From contig JAPOXY010000030.1 in NCBI GenBank assembly GCA_026706845.1, positions 1 through 45,902 on the forward strand: 45,902 nucleotides of DNA, in the 5' to 3' direction. The translations under genes and the position numbers were made by a program. Under the pieces are notes generated by a model. That model saw nothing but the letters and a program-made list of their open reading frames with translations, made no database searches and had not been told where the DNA came from. Source of the DNA: Gemmatimonadota bacterium (GTDB taxonomy: Bacteria; Latescibacterota; UBA2968). Below are positions 31,601 through 41,787 of this stretch, one piece after another. Position 1 is the first letter of the stretch; every line of letters starts with the position of its first letter.

Positions 31601-32515
31601 CTAACCAGCTTTTTCCAATTTTTTGAATACGTCGGCGAAGATGGCGTTGCGGTTGAGTTGTGTAGCTACGCGCATGAAATGCCGACTGGGGTCATGGCTC
31701 CAGGTTATTTGATCGGTGAGTATGGGGCTGTGTACCAGCCGGGTTGTGACCCAGTTTGGGTTGACGAGATACGCGGTGGCGGAGAGGTCCCAGATTTCTT
31801 TTGCCCAGGCGTAGTGGTCTTTGTGATAGCCGCGTACGGTTTCGGTGAGGAAGTCGCCTATGGCGCTTTTGCCCGCCACATGGGTTTCGAGTTCGGGCAG
31901 TGTGGTGAGGAGATGAGAGGCGACATTGCGGCAGGGGATCTGGACGAGGGGTACACCGCTGTCGAAGATGATGCGCGCGGCAAAGATGTCTTGTCGCAGG
32001 TTAAATTCAAGGGTGTTTGCCCAACTGTGTTCGTGTCCGCCAAGCCAGACGACGACGATGTGTTTGATGATTTCAGGTTCGAGTAGGATGGCGGAGGCTA
32101 CGTTGGTTATGGCGCCGATGGCGGCGACGTAGAGCGGGTCATGAGATGCGATGGCTTTGTCGATGAGGTCGCGCACGGCGTCGTTGTCTTGCGGTGTGTC
32201 TGGTTCTGTGAGATAGTTTGTGGAGCCGCGGAATACGAGGTTGTTGTCGGGGATATTTAAGCGGTTGAGGAGGCGAAGGATTTCGTCATAGCTTCGTTCC
32301 ATGCCGTCGCCCGGTCCGCTGGAACGCTGGTTGTGAAAGGGCGCGGCATAGATGGCTTCAACCGAGATTTTCTCGGGCGATAAGAGCACGTGTGCTACGG
32401 CGAATTGATCATCGACTTCGTTATATGTATCCGTGTCGAGCACCACGCGCACTTTGCCTGATGGCGGTGCTAATCTGTCAATGCGCTGGGCATGTGTGAG
32501 GATGGGGAAATTCAT
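31601..32515 (-). CDS. Inosine-uridine preferring nucleoside hydrolase family protein
   Basis: A 304-residue protein. The family's Asp-rich calcium site appears as VVLDTDTYNEVDDQFA (a variant of DxDxGxDD, with Asn-Glu inserted), and IGAITNVASA, WLGGHEHSW and NLRQDIFAARIIF are the other hallmark segments. These enzymes cleave N-glycosidic bonds of nucleosides into base and ribose. The start has no clear SD. It lies just upstream of the TIM-barrel gene on the same strand. Confidence 0.8.
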   Translation of the reverse strand: MNFPILTHAQRIDRLAPPSGKVRVVLDTDTYNEVDDQFAVAHVLLSPEKISVEAIYAAPFHNQRSSGPGDGMERSYDEILRLLNRLNIPDNNLVFRGSTNYLTEPDTPQDNDAVRDLIDKAIASHDPLYVAAIGAITNVASAILLEPEIIKHIVVVWLGGHEHSWANTLEFNLRQDIFAARIIFDSGVPLVQIPCRNVASHLLTTLPELETHVAGKSAIGDFLTETVRGYHKDHYAWAKEIWDLSATAYLVNPNWVTTRLVHSPILTDQITWSHDPSRHFMRVATQLNRNAIFADVFKKLEKAG

Positions 32516-32539
32516 GGATATTTTTTTTAAGTGATTCAG

Positions 32540-32842
32540 CTAAGGTGCCGCTTGGATAGCGACACGGCCACCATCCATTTTCAGGGGGCGTCCGCCAATA
32601 CGATGCAGTGCCCGATGGCCAACGCGCACGCACCAGATTTCAGCTTTGGGGTATTGTTTAAGGAGACGCTCTGATGCAACAAGGGCATTATCGGCAATGA
32701 TATAGCTTTCAGTGTCGATGTCGATGGCAACGACTTTCCCATAGTGTGTTGTTTCTACATGGGGGCGAATAGCTCGGTCATATATTTCATCGCCACGCCG
32801 CGCTGTTTCCTCGGCTGAATAGCGGGATTGATCAGTAGGCAT
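32540..32842 (-). CDS. Small conserved hypothetical protein
   Basis: A 100-residue protein with AGGAGAAC seven bases before ATG. YSAEETARRGDEIYDRAIRP, VVAIDIDTESYIIADN and RVGHRALHRIGGR are recurring features of a family seen in cyanobacteria and related genomes as small orphans, sometimes near proteases. I do not know a function. It is codirectional with the nucleoside hydrolase, 24 bases upstream. Confidence 0.7.
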   Translation of the reverse strand: MPTDQSRYSAEETARRGDEIYDRAIRPHVETTHYGKVVAIDIDTESYIIADNALVASERLLKQYPKAEIWCVRVGHRALHRIGGRPLKMDGGRVAIQAAP

Positions 32843-32900
32843 GGTAGTTCTCCTGATTATAGTGTAAAATATCTATTACTAAAGTGGACGGTCATTAAAC

Positions 32901-33086
32901 TCATCCAGGCTCCTCGCTCGCGCCTTGTCTAGCGTTCTCTTTCAAGGCACTCAGATCTACAACTTTCTGACCTTTCGTCCGCTTTTTGGTTTGGAGATGG
33001 GTAACGAGAGCCTCGATATCATACCCGTGTTCCTGTGCGATGCTGTCTTTGACCTGCCAGAGTTCTTTGATGATTTCGTCAGACAT
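32901..33086 (-). CDS. Small conserved hypothetical protein (antitoxin-like)
   Basis: A 60-residue acidic/basic protein. The start MSDEIIKELWQVKDSIA is preceded by GGGAG nine bases away; an earlier frame position lacks an SD. GYDIEALVTHLQTKKRTKG and VVDLSALKE are typical of a short family that often precedes toxin-like genes. No partner is adjacent here. Function unknown. Confidence 0.65.
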   Translation of the reverse strand: MSDEIIKELWQVKDSIAQEHGYDIEALVTHLQTKKRTKGQKVVDLSALKENARQGASEEPG

Positions 33087-33420
33087 CTTCAAATACTCCC
33101 AAATCAAAAACGACATACAACCAATAATTGATTAGCCAAATTGATTAGCTAAAACCATTAAGCACAGCGTGTGAGTCCGTCTCGCAGGGAACATCTTTCT
33201 GCCGTTATAACTGTGCAGGCCACATCAGGTCGTATTACCACAGAAACGATTTGCGCTGTGCCAGCCCCTCGGCGATTGAGAGCGGCATTTTTTGCCTACT
33301 TTTTTTTGCTGCTGAAAAAAAGTAGGTCGCCGAAGGCATGAAAAGTAAAATAATAGAAAAAACTCTATACGTCGTTGTACCACAACAAATGAATTATACA
33401 CACCCCTCAAATAACTATCC
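33087..33420. other. Intergenic region with long hairpin
   Basis: About 330 bp without a plausible gene. The main feature is the CCTACTTTTTTT hairpin at 33295-33326. A short GATTAGC repeat occurs at 33130-33150. A small minus-strand frame here has no protein-like character. Confidence 0.5.
33295..33326. repeat. Perfect 12-bp poly-A/T hairpin
   Basis: CCTACTTTTTTT (33295-33306) pairs perfectly with AAAAAAAGTAGG (33315-33326) around TGCTGCTG. GTCGCCGAAGGC follows. It can act as a bidirectional terminator-like structure, or be a dispersed palindromic element. Confidence 0.65.
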
Positions 33421-34233
33421 CTATGCAAGCACGGCTACACCCTCAACATATTCCTCAAAGAGCGCGATGTCTTCTCGCATCATGTCGGGGTTGTCTTTGA
33501 GGAAGAAGCCGACGAGGGCTACGTCGTTTTCGCGCATGGCTTTGCCCATGGTTTCAAAGGCTTCGAGGATGGGTTTGTTGCCGCCTGCGAAGACTTTGTA
33601 GTGTACGACGGGACAGAGGATGGTGGCGATTACGCCGAGCATTTTGGCGCGGTCTTTTTCTTCCCATTTTTCGCCTTCGTCACTGTGGTGCGCGCTGCGA
33701 GAGCGGTCCGTGGGGTTGTAATAGCTGCACATCTGGAAGTCGGGGTCGAGGTTGTCGCGCACCCATTCGTGTGCCGCGGGTTGATGGGCTGCAAATCCAG
33801 ATGCGACGCCCGCTTCGCACATGATGTCGATTGCTTCGTAAAAATTGTCCCACTGTTCTGTGGCGTACCAGTTATCGACTACGCCGCCGTGGATATAGGT
33901 GCCGCTTGCGCCCAGTTCGATGGATGCTCTGAGCCATTTGCGCCAGGCATCGGGTTTGCCGCGTTCGATGCATACTTGCGCAAACCACTGGATGCTGCCG
34001 CCTTCATCCCAGTATTCTTTGAGGAGTCCCATGATGTGGTCGTCGGTGCGCCCAAAGAAGGTGTTGATGCCGAGTTCTTCTGCCTGTCGCCAGGTGTCTT
34101 TAATGCGCCTGGGGGTGTAATAATCGGTCATTTCTTTGCTGCGTTCTCTGGTCTGGTGCGAAAATCCGCTGAACGGGTTGCCGCCAATACAAAGGCCCGA
34201 GACGCTGACGCTGCCTATGTTTGCGTATCGCAT
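33421..34233 (-). CDS. Aldo-keto-reductase-like TIM-barrel protein
   Basis: A 270-residue protein with AGAGGAGCAAC before ATG. MRYANIGSVSVSGLCIGGNP resembles the aldo/keto reductase N-terminal strand, and later segments (FNTFFGRTDDH, GSIQWFAQVC, CGSYYNPTD-like) fit a TIM barrel. The Tyr-Lys-Asp tetrad of canonical AKRs is not obvious, so oxidoreductase activity is uncertain. It is 11 bases downstream of the fumarase gene and forms the last gene of that operon. Confidence 0.6.
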   Translation of the reverse strand: MRYANIGSVSVSGLCIGGNPFSGFSHQTRERSKEMTDYYTPRRIKDTWRQAEELGINTFFGRTDDHIMGLLKEYWDEGGSIQWFAQVCIERGKPDAWRKWLRASIELGASGTYIHGGVVDNWYATEQWDNFYEAIDIMCEAGVASGFAAHQPAAHEWVRDNLDPDFQMCSYYNPTDRSRSAHHSDEGEKWEEKDRAKMLGVIATILCPVVHYKVFAGGNKPILEAFETMGKAMRENDVALVGFFLKDNPDMMREDIALFEEYVEGVAVLA

Positions 34234-34244
34234 GTGTTGCTCCT

Positions 34245-35864
<1,620 letters not shown>

Positions 35865-35883
35865 TTTTCCCTTTCTTTTGGCT

Positions 35884-36972
35884 TTATTGTTCCAGCCATT
35901 CGAGGTCAAAGCGGGCGACGGTGACGTATCGCGTGTCGTTTTGTCGCGTGAAGGTCTGGTTTTCGTATATGCAGCATATTGTGCCGTCGGCTGTTTGGGC
36001 GAGGTCGGAATAACTCGAGGGCCCCGGTTCGAGGATTTTGGAGACGGGCCAGGTCTGGCAGTCGTCGGTGCTCATTTTGACGGTGATGCGTTTGCGGTCA
36101 TAAGAGACGCGGCCAGGTCTGGTAAATTCGCGTTCGAGGTTGTCGGGGTTGGCAAAAATGATGTTGCCGTTTTGGAGTTTGAGGATGCTGCCCATGCACA
36201 CGGGTTCGAGCAGGGCGTCGTCAAATTTTAGCTCTGACCAGTTGGTCGCGCCATCGGGGCTGGTGGTGATGAGGCGGCGATGGCGTTTGGATTCTGTGCG
36301 GATGTTGAATAAGACGCGCCCGTCGTTGAGTTCAACGGGGAGTGTTTCGCTGGGGTTGATGTATTCGCCTTCTGTGCGCACGATAATGTCACTGCGCTGC
36401 CATGTTTGTGCGTGGTCGTCGCTGTAGATGCCCGCGACTGTGGAGGGGCGATGCCCGAGTTTGCCCGGACCAAATTCCGTGCCGCCGCCGTCCGACATCC
36501 AGATGGGTACGATGAGGCGTCCGTTTTGAAGTTGAATGCCGTGCCCGGGTCCCGTGGCGATGACGCGCCAGGGATATTGTTCGCGGAAGGGTGTGAGTTC
36601 ATCTGTGATTTCAGTGGGGTCGGACCACGTGGCGCCGCCGTCTTTGCTTTGCATGTAAAAGACGCGGGCGTAGTTGTGACAATAGAGGGCGTGTACTGCG
36701 CCGTCTTTGCGATCGAAGATCATGACGAAGTTGCTGATGGGGCCTTCGCCATATGTGTCGCAACGAGCGACAACGGTGGGTGAGTCCCAGGTCTGACCAT
36801 TGTCTGCGCTGCGCCGCAGGACTACGTCATTGCCGTCCCAATCGCCGCCTCTGCCACGTCGCGCCTCTGCCGTGGCGAGGAGGATGTTGTTTTGTGTACA
36901 GAGAATGCCAGGTACGCGGTAGATGTGATACCCGTTTGTCCGACCTTCAAAGAGGTGGGTTTTGTCTATCAT
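35884..36972 (-). CDS. Sialidase/neuraminidase-like (BNR, GH33-type) beta-propeller
   Basis: A 362-residue six-bladed beta-propeller. The catalytic-loop motif YRVPG (F/YRIP) is near residue 20. Asp boxes: [25 protein letters not shown] and [10 protein letters not shown] Glu/Tyr pair typical of GH33 is not certain. No signal peptide is visible, so the protein would be cytoplasmic, unlike classical secreted sialidases. The SD CGGAG is eight bases away. It is the first gene of the operon with fumarase. Confidence 0.78.
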   Translation of the reverse strand: MIDKTHLFEGRTNGYHIYRVPGILCTQNNILLATAEARRGRGGDWDGNDVVLRRSADNGQTWDSPTVVARCDTYGEGPISNFVMIFDRKDGAVHALYCHNYARVFYMQSKDGGATWSDPTEITDELTPFREQYPWRVIATGPGHGIQLQNGRLIVPIWMSDGGGTEFGPGKLGHRPSTVAGIYSDDHAQTWQRSDIIVRTEGEYINPSETLPVELNDGRVLFNIRTESKRHRRLITTSPDGATNWSELKFDDALLEPVCMGSILKLQNGNIIFANPDNLEREFTRPGRVSYDRKRITVKMSTDDCQTWPVSKILEPGPSSYSDLAQTADGTICCIYENQTFTRQNDTRYVTVARFDLEWLEQ

Positions 36973-37150
36973 GTGACGCTCCGTTTATGTTGGGGATTTT
37001 TATTGGGATATAATTATACTATAAAAAGATAAAGAACAAGCCAAAAAATTGCGAATGGGTTGAGAGAGATGAACCACCTGGAACATATTCCGCTTGTAGA
37101 AAGCAGTACAGACCTTATATTGTTTTTTCGGAAACCACAAGGGAGGCAAT
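36973..37150. promoter_or_regulatory. Divergent promoter region
   Basis: About 180 bp between divergent operons. The AT-rich block TATAATTATACTATAAAAAG (near 37008-37027) contains TATAAT- and TATACT-like -10 elements that could serve either strand. GGGAGG lies five bases before the ATG at 37151. Confidence 0.45.
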
Positions 37151-37990
37151 ATGTCTGCTCCACGTATCGATGACCGCGACTGGTCCGCCCTGACTTCGGG
37201 CGAACGCATTCGCCAGATTGAGGTCGAGGGCTATCTTCTGATCCCCGATCTGTTGACACCCGAGCATCTGGCCCGGCTCAAGGCGATAACCGATAGCCTG
37301 GAAACCACCCCGGTGGATTACAGTATTCACCAGAGGGGACGGAGTGACATCCAGTTCTTCGGCGGTGAAATCACCGACCTCATCGCCCATCCCCCGACGG
37401 TCGCCTTTCTGAGGGAACTCCTGGGGGAGGATATCATCCTGTCGCATTACGGCTATGCCCGCTCAGAGCCAGGGCACCCCGGCATTAGCCTCCATACGGA
37501 CGGTCAACCCTACGGTTCGCGTATCTTTGGTTACCTGGGTAGCGTACCGGTCATGGTCCGGGTGCTGTATTATCTGGACGACCTGACCCCGGAAGTCTCT
37601 CCATTTCGCGTAATTCCCCGATCGCACCTTTCCATGCACGCAGACGGCAATCCCTACCAGCGCTTCGAGTCCCATCCAGAGGAGGTCCTGGTTCCCGCAA
37701 AAGCCGGTTCTGCGATGTTCATCAACCACAAGGTTTTCCACGGCAACTTCCCCAATGTTGGCGACTGGCCCCGCTCGATGCTGGCTATTGCTTATCGCCC
37801 GGCCTGGGCAGGTCCTGTCCAGAAAGTTGAGGCGTGGGATCCGCAGGCCGTCGCTGCGCTGCCCGATGCAGTGAAGCCCTTCTTCGGCGACCGCAACACC
37901 CGCCACTGGACCCCCGAAGGGGGCAACAAACCATCCAACATGGCCAGCTATGCGCCTGGCATCAATCCCAGCCGATGGGAACGCAAGTAA
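37151..37990 (+). CDS. Phytanoyl-CoA dioxygenase (PhyH) family protein
   Basis: A 279-residue Fe(II)/2-oxoglutarate oxygenase. The iron triad is intact: His115 and Asp117 in SLHTDGQ and His197 in VFHGNFPN. RVIPRSHLS is the PhyH PGSH-like segment. It probably hydroxylates a small organic acid or lipid-like substrate. The stop overlaps AAGGAG, the SD of the aldolase gene, so the four plus-strand genes (37151-40562) form an operon. Confidence 0.88.
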   Translation: MSAPRIDDRDWSALTSGERIRQIEVEGYLLIPDLLTPEHLARLKAITDSLETTPVDYSIHQRGRSDIQFFGGEITDLIAHPPTVAFLRELLGEDIILSHYGYARSEPGHPGISLHTDGQPYGSRIFGYLGSVPVMVRVLYYLDDLTPEVSPFRVIPRSHLSMHADGNPYQRFESHPEEVLVPAKAGSAMFINHKVFHGNFPNVGDWPRSMLAIAYRPAWAGPVQKVEAWDPQAVAALPDAVKPFFGDRNTRHWTPEGGNKPSNMASYAPGINPSRWERK

Positions 37991-37999
37991 GGAGAACGA

Positions 38000-38782
38000 A
38001 TGTATCCCAATCCGCTCAAACAGAAACTCAGAAAGGGCGATATCGTGCTGGGGACCTCCCTGCCGGTCCCCTCATCCCTCGTCCTTGGAACCATCGTGCA
38101 GGCCCGGCCAGACTTTGTCTGGATCGATACGGAACACGCTCCGTTCGCCACTGAATCTCTGGACGCTATTCCCGTCCTTGCCCGGCAGAATGGCGTGGCG
38201 CCGATGATCCGCGTGGCCTGGAACGACCCGGCTCTGATCAAGAAGGCCTTCGATGTCGGCGCCGTGGCTGTGATGGTGCCCCAGGTCAATACCGCCGAAG
38301 AAGCTGCCCGGGCAGTGCAATATGCCCGTTATCCCCCTGAGGGACAGCGCGGGCTTTCCCCGATGTGGACCCGCATAGCTGGCGAAGACTGGAACCACGT
38401 CATCAAAACCGCAAACGCAGAAACCGTATTGATCCTCCAGGTCGAGAGCCAGGAGGCTTACGATAACATCGACGAAATCAAGCAGGTCGCAGGCATTGAC
38501 GTTCTGCTCGTAGGCCCGCTCGATCTGTCCGCATCGGTCGGAAAGATCACCGAAACCAGCGCCAGGGAAGTCCAGGAGATTATGCGGGATGTTCCCGGGC
38601 GGTTGGAAGGGTCCGGCATTGTCGCTGGCACTACGCTTGTGGATCTCTCCGAGATTCAGGAGAAACTTCGCTGGGGCTACCGCTTTATGAATGTCGGCAA
38701 TATTCTCGCTTATGGCACGCAGGTCCTGACCCAAAATCTCGAAACCTTACGCGCCAATCCTGGTGGGGGGGCTGAAGAATGA
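38000..38782 (+). CDS. HpcH/HpaI-family aldolase
   Basis: A 260-residue aldolase of the 2,4-dihydroxyhept-2-ene-1,7-dioate/2-keto-3-deoxy-L-rhamnonate group. DFVWIDTEHAPF is the conserved N-terminal barrel segment, GVAPMIRV follows, and VAVMVPQVNTAEEAA and LILQVES hold the metal-binding Glu. VGPLDLSASVG is the C-terminal signature. It makes pyruvate plus an aldehyde from a 2-oxo sugar acid. It overlaps the PIG-L gene by four bases (ATGA). Confidence 0.9.
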   Translation: MYPNPLKQKLRKGDIVLGTSLPVPSSLVLGTIVQARPDFVWIDTEHAPFATESLDAIPVLARQNGVAPMIRVAWNDPALIKKAFDVGAVAVMVPQVNTAEEAARAVQYARYPPEGQRGLSPMWTRIAGEDWNHVIKTANAETVLILQVESQEAYDNIDEIKQVAGIDVLLVGPLDLSASVGKITETSAREVQEIMRDVPGRLEGSGIVAGTTLVDLSEIQEKLRWGYRFMNVGNILAYGTQVLTQNLETLRANPGGGAEE

Positions 38783-39642
38783 CAGAATCACTACGCCTGC
38801 TCTCTATTGGGGCGCATCCGGCCGATATCTTCGACCAATCGGGCGGTACTATGGCCCATCACGTCAGCCGCGGCGACGATGTGCGGTGTGCGGTGCTGAC
38901 CCACGGCGCACGGGTGCACGATGCCGTGATCAGCGACGCGATGTTTCACCAGGAGGAAGTGCCGGAAGGGGCCGAGCTTCTGAAACTGATGCAAGAACGC
39001 TCCGATGTCAAAGCGGCGGAGGTTCGCGCGGCCTGTGCGATTCTGGGTGTAGAAGAGATTTATTTTTTTGGCGCCGATGATTCGGTTCTGCTCGTCAAGG
39101 ACGAGACGGTGAGGCGCCTGGCAAGGCTGCTGCGGGAACTCCGTCCCGATATTGTCCTGACCCACTTTCCCAAAGAAGGTGACGGCCTGACCAACGCGCA
39201 CGCCACCGCCGGGCAGATTGTGATGCACGCCATCGGACTGGCCAACAGCGTCGATCCCGGTGACCGAAATCCCCCTCATCGGGTCGCGCAGGTTTTTTAT
39301 TTTGGGGGAGGTGGTGCGGGGATTCCTCGACAGGTCTGGGATTCCGAGGGGGGCTACTACAACGATGTCTTCATCGACATCACTGATGTTGTGGAGAAAA
39401 AGCTGGCGGCGCTGGACTGCCTGGTGAGCCAGGGATACGGCGGTGCCTATGCCCGGAAACGGATCGAGACCAGCGACGGCGCATTCGGCAGCGCAGGGCG
39501 TTGCGCGTACGCAGAAGGCTTCATTTCCCTGCACGCCGAAACCCATTCCTTCCTTCCGCTGACCGAGCACGCGCTCAGGGTTGCCCGTTCATCCGACCAC
39601 GAGAATATCAGTCGCAGTTCCTACCGCACCCCTGTGGATTGA
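38779..39642 (+). CDS. PIG-L/LmbE-like deacetylase with variant active-site motif
   Basis: A 287-residue PIG-L-like protein. SIGAHPADIFDQSGGTMA is the family's first motif, normally AHPDD; here Ala15 replaces the catalytic-base Asp while His13 and Asp16 remain. The second motif is LTHFPKEGD, and NAHATAG contributes the last His. PIG-L enzymes deacetylate N-acetyl amino sugars or mycothiol precursors. The replaced base makes activity uncertain. Start is ATGA-coupled to the aldolase gene. Confidence 0.72.
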   Translation: MTESLRLLSIGAHPADIFDQSGGTMAHHVSRGDDVRCAVLTHGARVHDAVISDAMFHQEEVPEGAELLKLMQERSDVKAAEVRAACAILGVEEIYFFGADDSVLLVKDETVRRLARLLRELRPDIVLTHFPKEGDGLTNAHATAGQIVMHAIGLANSVDPGDRNPPHRVAQVFYFGGGGAGIPRQVWDSEGGYYNDVFIDITDVVEKKLAALDCLVSQGYGGAYARKRIETSDGAFGSAGRCAYAEGFISLHAETHSFLPLTEHALRVARSSDHENISRSSYRTPVD

Positions 39643-39680
39643 GAAGCTCTGCGCACGGCCCATTGATTCGCCCCAAACGG

Positions 39681-40562
39681 ATGGATCCCATGATCAAACT
39701 CGGTTGTACCGCCATGCTGCGGGACGAAGAGAATCCCGGGCAGTTCATCGATGTCGAATCCCTGATCGACCTGATCCACGACCTGAGGCTGGACATTGTC
39801 GATTTGCACCTCTACAGAGGGTTCCGTTCCAGGAGTTTTGAGTACCTGCGCCAGATTAAGGGTAAGTGCCTGAGGTACGGGCTGCCGATCGGCTATGTGG
39901 GGATCGGAGATGGGTTCGTGGGCGCGGTGACCGGCGCGAACCAGCGCGTGGTCGGCGTTCCGCTGCCGCCGGAGGAATTGCGCAGGCGGGTGGCAGAGGC
40001 GAAAGAGGCCGTGGATGTGGCGGCATTTATGGGTGCGCCTCTGGTCCGCCTGTTTGGGGGTGGCTTGCCAGAGGGGACAGAGGACCGGGAAGCGCTCTGG
40101 TCCGCGATGATCCGCAGTTTCCAGGAAGTCGCCGACTATGCGATTGATAAGGGCATTTTCCTGGGTCTCCACAATCATCCGCCCGCCGTGGCTCCCACCG
40201 GTGACGACATCCTCCGCATCCTGCACGATACCGACCGCGAGAATTTCACCTTCATACTGGATACTGGCCAGTGGTTCGGTTCACCCGGATCAAATCTGGC
40301 GGGAAAATTCGATCCCGGTCTGGCGTTTTACCGCTACATGGAACAAACCGCCCCGTATGCCACCTGCGTGCGTGCCAAGATCTACAAAATCGACAGTGGA
40401 CGGGAAGAATGGCTCGATTACGAGCGCATTGTGCCGATCCTGAGAGCTGTCAACTACAACGGCAATGTGTCGATTATCTTCGAAGACCGCAACAACCGTT
40501 GTGATTATGCCGAAGCGATCGGCCTGGCGGCCAGGTATCTGCGCGGACTGCTCGCGGATTGA
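39681..40562 (+). CDS. Sugar phosphate isomerase/epimerase-like TIM barrel
   Basis: A 293-residue protein if started at MDPMIKLGC (39681); ATG at 39690 is also possible and the frame extends further upstream into the PIG-L gene. AFMGAPLVRLFGGG, LHNHPPAVAPT, FTFILDTGQWFG and VSIIFEDRNN give the His/Asp/Glu metal site of xylose-isomerase-like enzymes. It ends the plus-strand operon with a convergent acetate kinase 18 bases away. Confidence 0.75.
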   Translation: MDPMIKLGCTAMLRDEENPGQFIDVESLIDLIHDLRLDIVDLHLYRGFRSRSFEYLRQIKGKCLRYGLPIGYVGIGDGFVGAVTGANQRVVGVPLPPEELRRRVAEAKEAVDVAAFMGAPLVRLFGGGLPEGTEDREALWSAMIRSFQEVADYAIDKGIFLGLHNHPPAVAPTGDDILRILHDTDRENFTFILDTGQWFGSPGSNLAGKFDPGLAFYRYMEQTAPYATCVRAKIYKIDSGREEWLDYERIVPILRAVNYNGNVSIIFEDRNNRCDYAEAIGLAARYLRGLLAD

Positions 40563-40580
40563 AGGGTGGTCGCGCTGTGT

Positions 40581-41777
40581 TTAGCTCTTAATCACCTGTA
40601 GTGTGTCTCGCGCGATCATCAGTTCTTCGTTGGTGGGGATGACGAGGACGGATACCGGGGCAGTCTCATGATGAATTGTTTCGTTCATGGGGTTGCCCTC
40701 GTTTTTTGCCCGGTCGAGATGCACGCCCAGGAATCCGAGTTTTTCACAGATGCGCGCCCGTATGAGTGGCGCATTTTCCCCTATTCCGGCGGTGAATACA
40801 ATCGCGTCTATTCCGTCGAGTACCGCCGCGTATTTTCCGATGTACTGGCGGATGCGGTAGCAGAAGATGTCGATTGCAAGTGCCGCACGCCGATTTTCCT
40901 CATGGACGGCGATTAGATCTCTGAGGTCTGATCCGATTCCGGATACGCCGATGAGACCGCTTTGATGGTTGAGTATCTGGTCGATTTGATCGGGCGTCAT
41001 CTGGTGTTCTCTGATCAGGTAGAGGATGATTGCCGGGTCGATGTCTCCGCTGCGCGTTCCCATTACGAGTCCCTGAAGGGGTGTAAAACCCATACTGGTG
41101 TCGATTGATTTTCCATTTTCGATGGCGGTGATGCTACAGCCGTTTCCCAGATGGCATGTGATCAGTTTTAGCGTTTTCAAAGGCGAGCCGAGAATTTCCG
41201 CTGCACGCATGGCGACGTATTGATGCGATATGCCGTGGAAACCGTATTGTCGGATTTGGTACTGTTCGGAAATCGCGTGGGGCAGGGCGTATGTGTGGGC
41301 GTATTCCGGGATGGTCTGGTGGAATGCGGTGTCGAATACCGCGACGTGTGGGATGTCGGGTAGTATGGTCTGGCAGGCGCGAATTCCGCGCAGGTTGAAG
41401 GGGTTGTGTAGTGGGGCGAGGGGGGCGCACTGTTCGATTGTTTTTTCGACTTCGGGCGTGATCCGGGTCGAGGCCGCGAAGTGGCTGCCGCCGTGTACAA
41501 CGCGATGGCCGACTGCGTGGATTTCATCGGGCGTGCGGAGGATTCCCCTGTCCGGGTGGAGAAGGATTTCAAAGATGCGTTGAAATACGGCTTCAGGAGC
41601 GGTTTGAGGCACGGGGACCTGATGGGTGACGCCATCCCGCCGCGTGTAAGACAATTCTGCGGATGAAGAGAGCAGCCGTTCGACGTGTCCTTTTGCGAGG
41701 CATTCTTCGCTGTGCATGTCGAAGCATTGATATTTGATGGAAGAACTGCCGGCGTTGATGGTGAGTATTACAGGCAT
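40581..41777 (-). CDS. ackA: Acetate kinase
   Basis: A 398-residue acetate kinase beginning MPVILTINAGSSSIKYQ; the in-frame start 13 codons upstream lies in the PhyH gene. Hallmarks: N-terminal NAGSSSIKY (phosphate-1), GHRVVHGGSHF (Arg/His catalytic), FDTAFHQTIPEYA, HLGNGCSI, GLVMGTRSGDIDPA and FTAGIGENAPLIR. It transfers phosphate between acetyl phosphate and ADP, feeding substrate-level phosphorylation. No phosphotransacetylase is adjacent, which is unusual. It lies ten bases after the PhyH gene. Confidence 0.92.
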   Translation of the reverse strand: MPVILTINAGSSSIKYQCFDMHSEECLAKGHVERLLSSSAELSYTRRDGVTHQVPVPQTAPEAVFQRIFEILLHPDRGILRTPDEIHAVGHRVVHGGSHFAASTRITPEVEKTIEQCAPLAPLHNPFNLRGIRACQTILPDIPHVAVFDTAFHQTIPEYAHTYALPHAISEQYQIRQYGFHGISHQYVAMRAAEILGSPLKTLKLITCHLGNGCSITAIENGKSIDTSMGFTPLQGLVMGTRSGDIDPAIILYLIREHQMTPDQIDQILNHQSGLIGVSGIGSDLRDLIAVHEENRRAALAIDIFCYRIRQYIGKYAAVLDGIDAIVFTAGIGENAPLIRARICEKLGFLGVHLDRAKNEGNPMNETIHHETAPVSVLVIPTNEELMIARDTLQVIKS

Positions 41778-41787
41778 GGTTGGTCCG

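Noticed and set aside
30804-31604. 266-codon plus-strand frame
   Set aside because: Antisense shadow of the TIM-barrel gene at 30813-31562, which has motifs and SD.
38072-38734. 220-codon minus-strand frame
   Set aside because: Antisense shadow of the HpcH/HpaI aldolase, which has clear family motifs.
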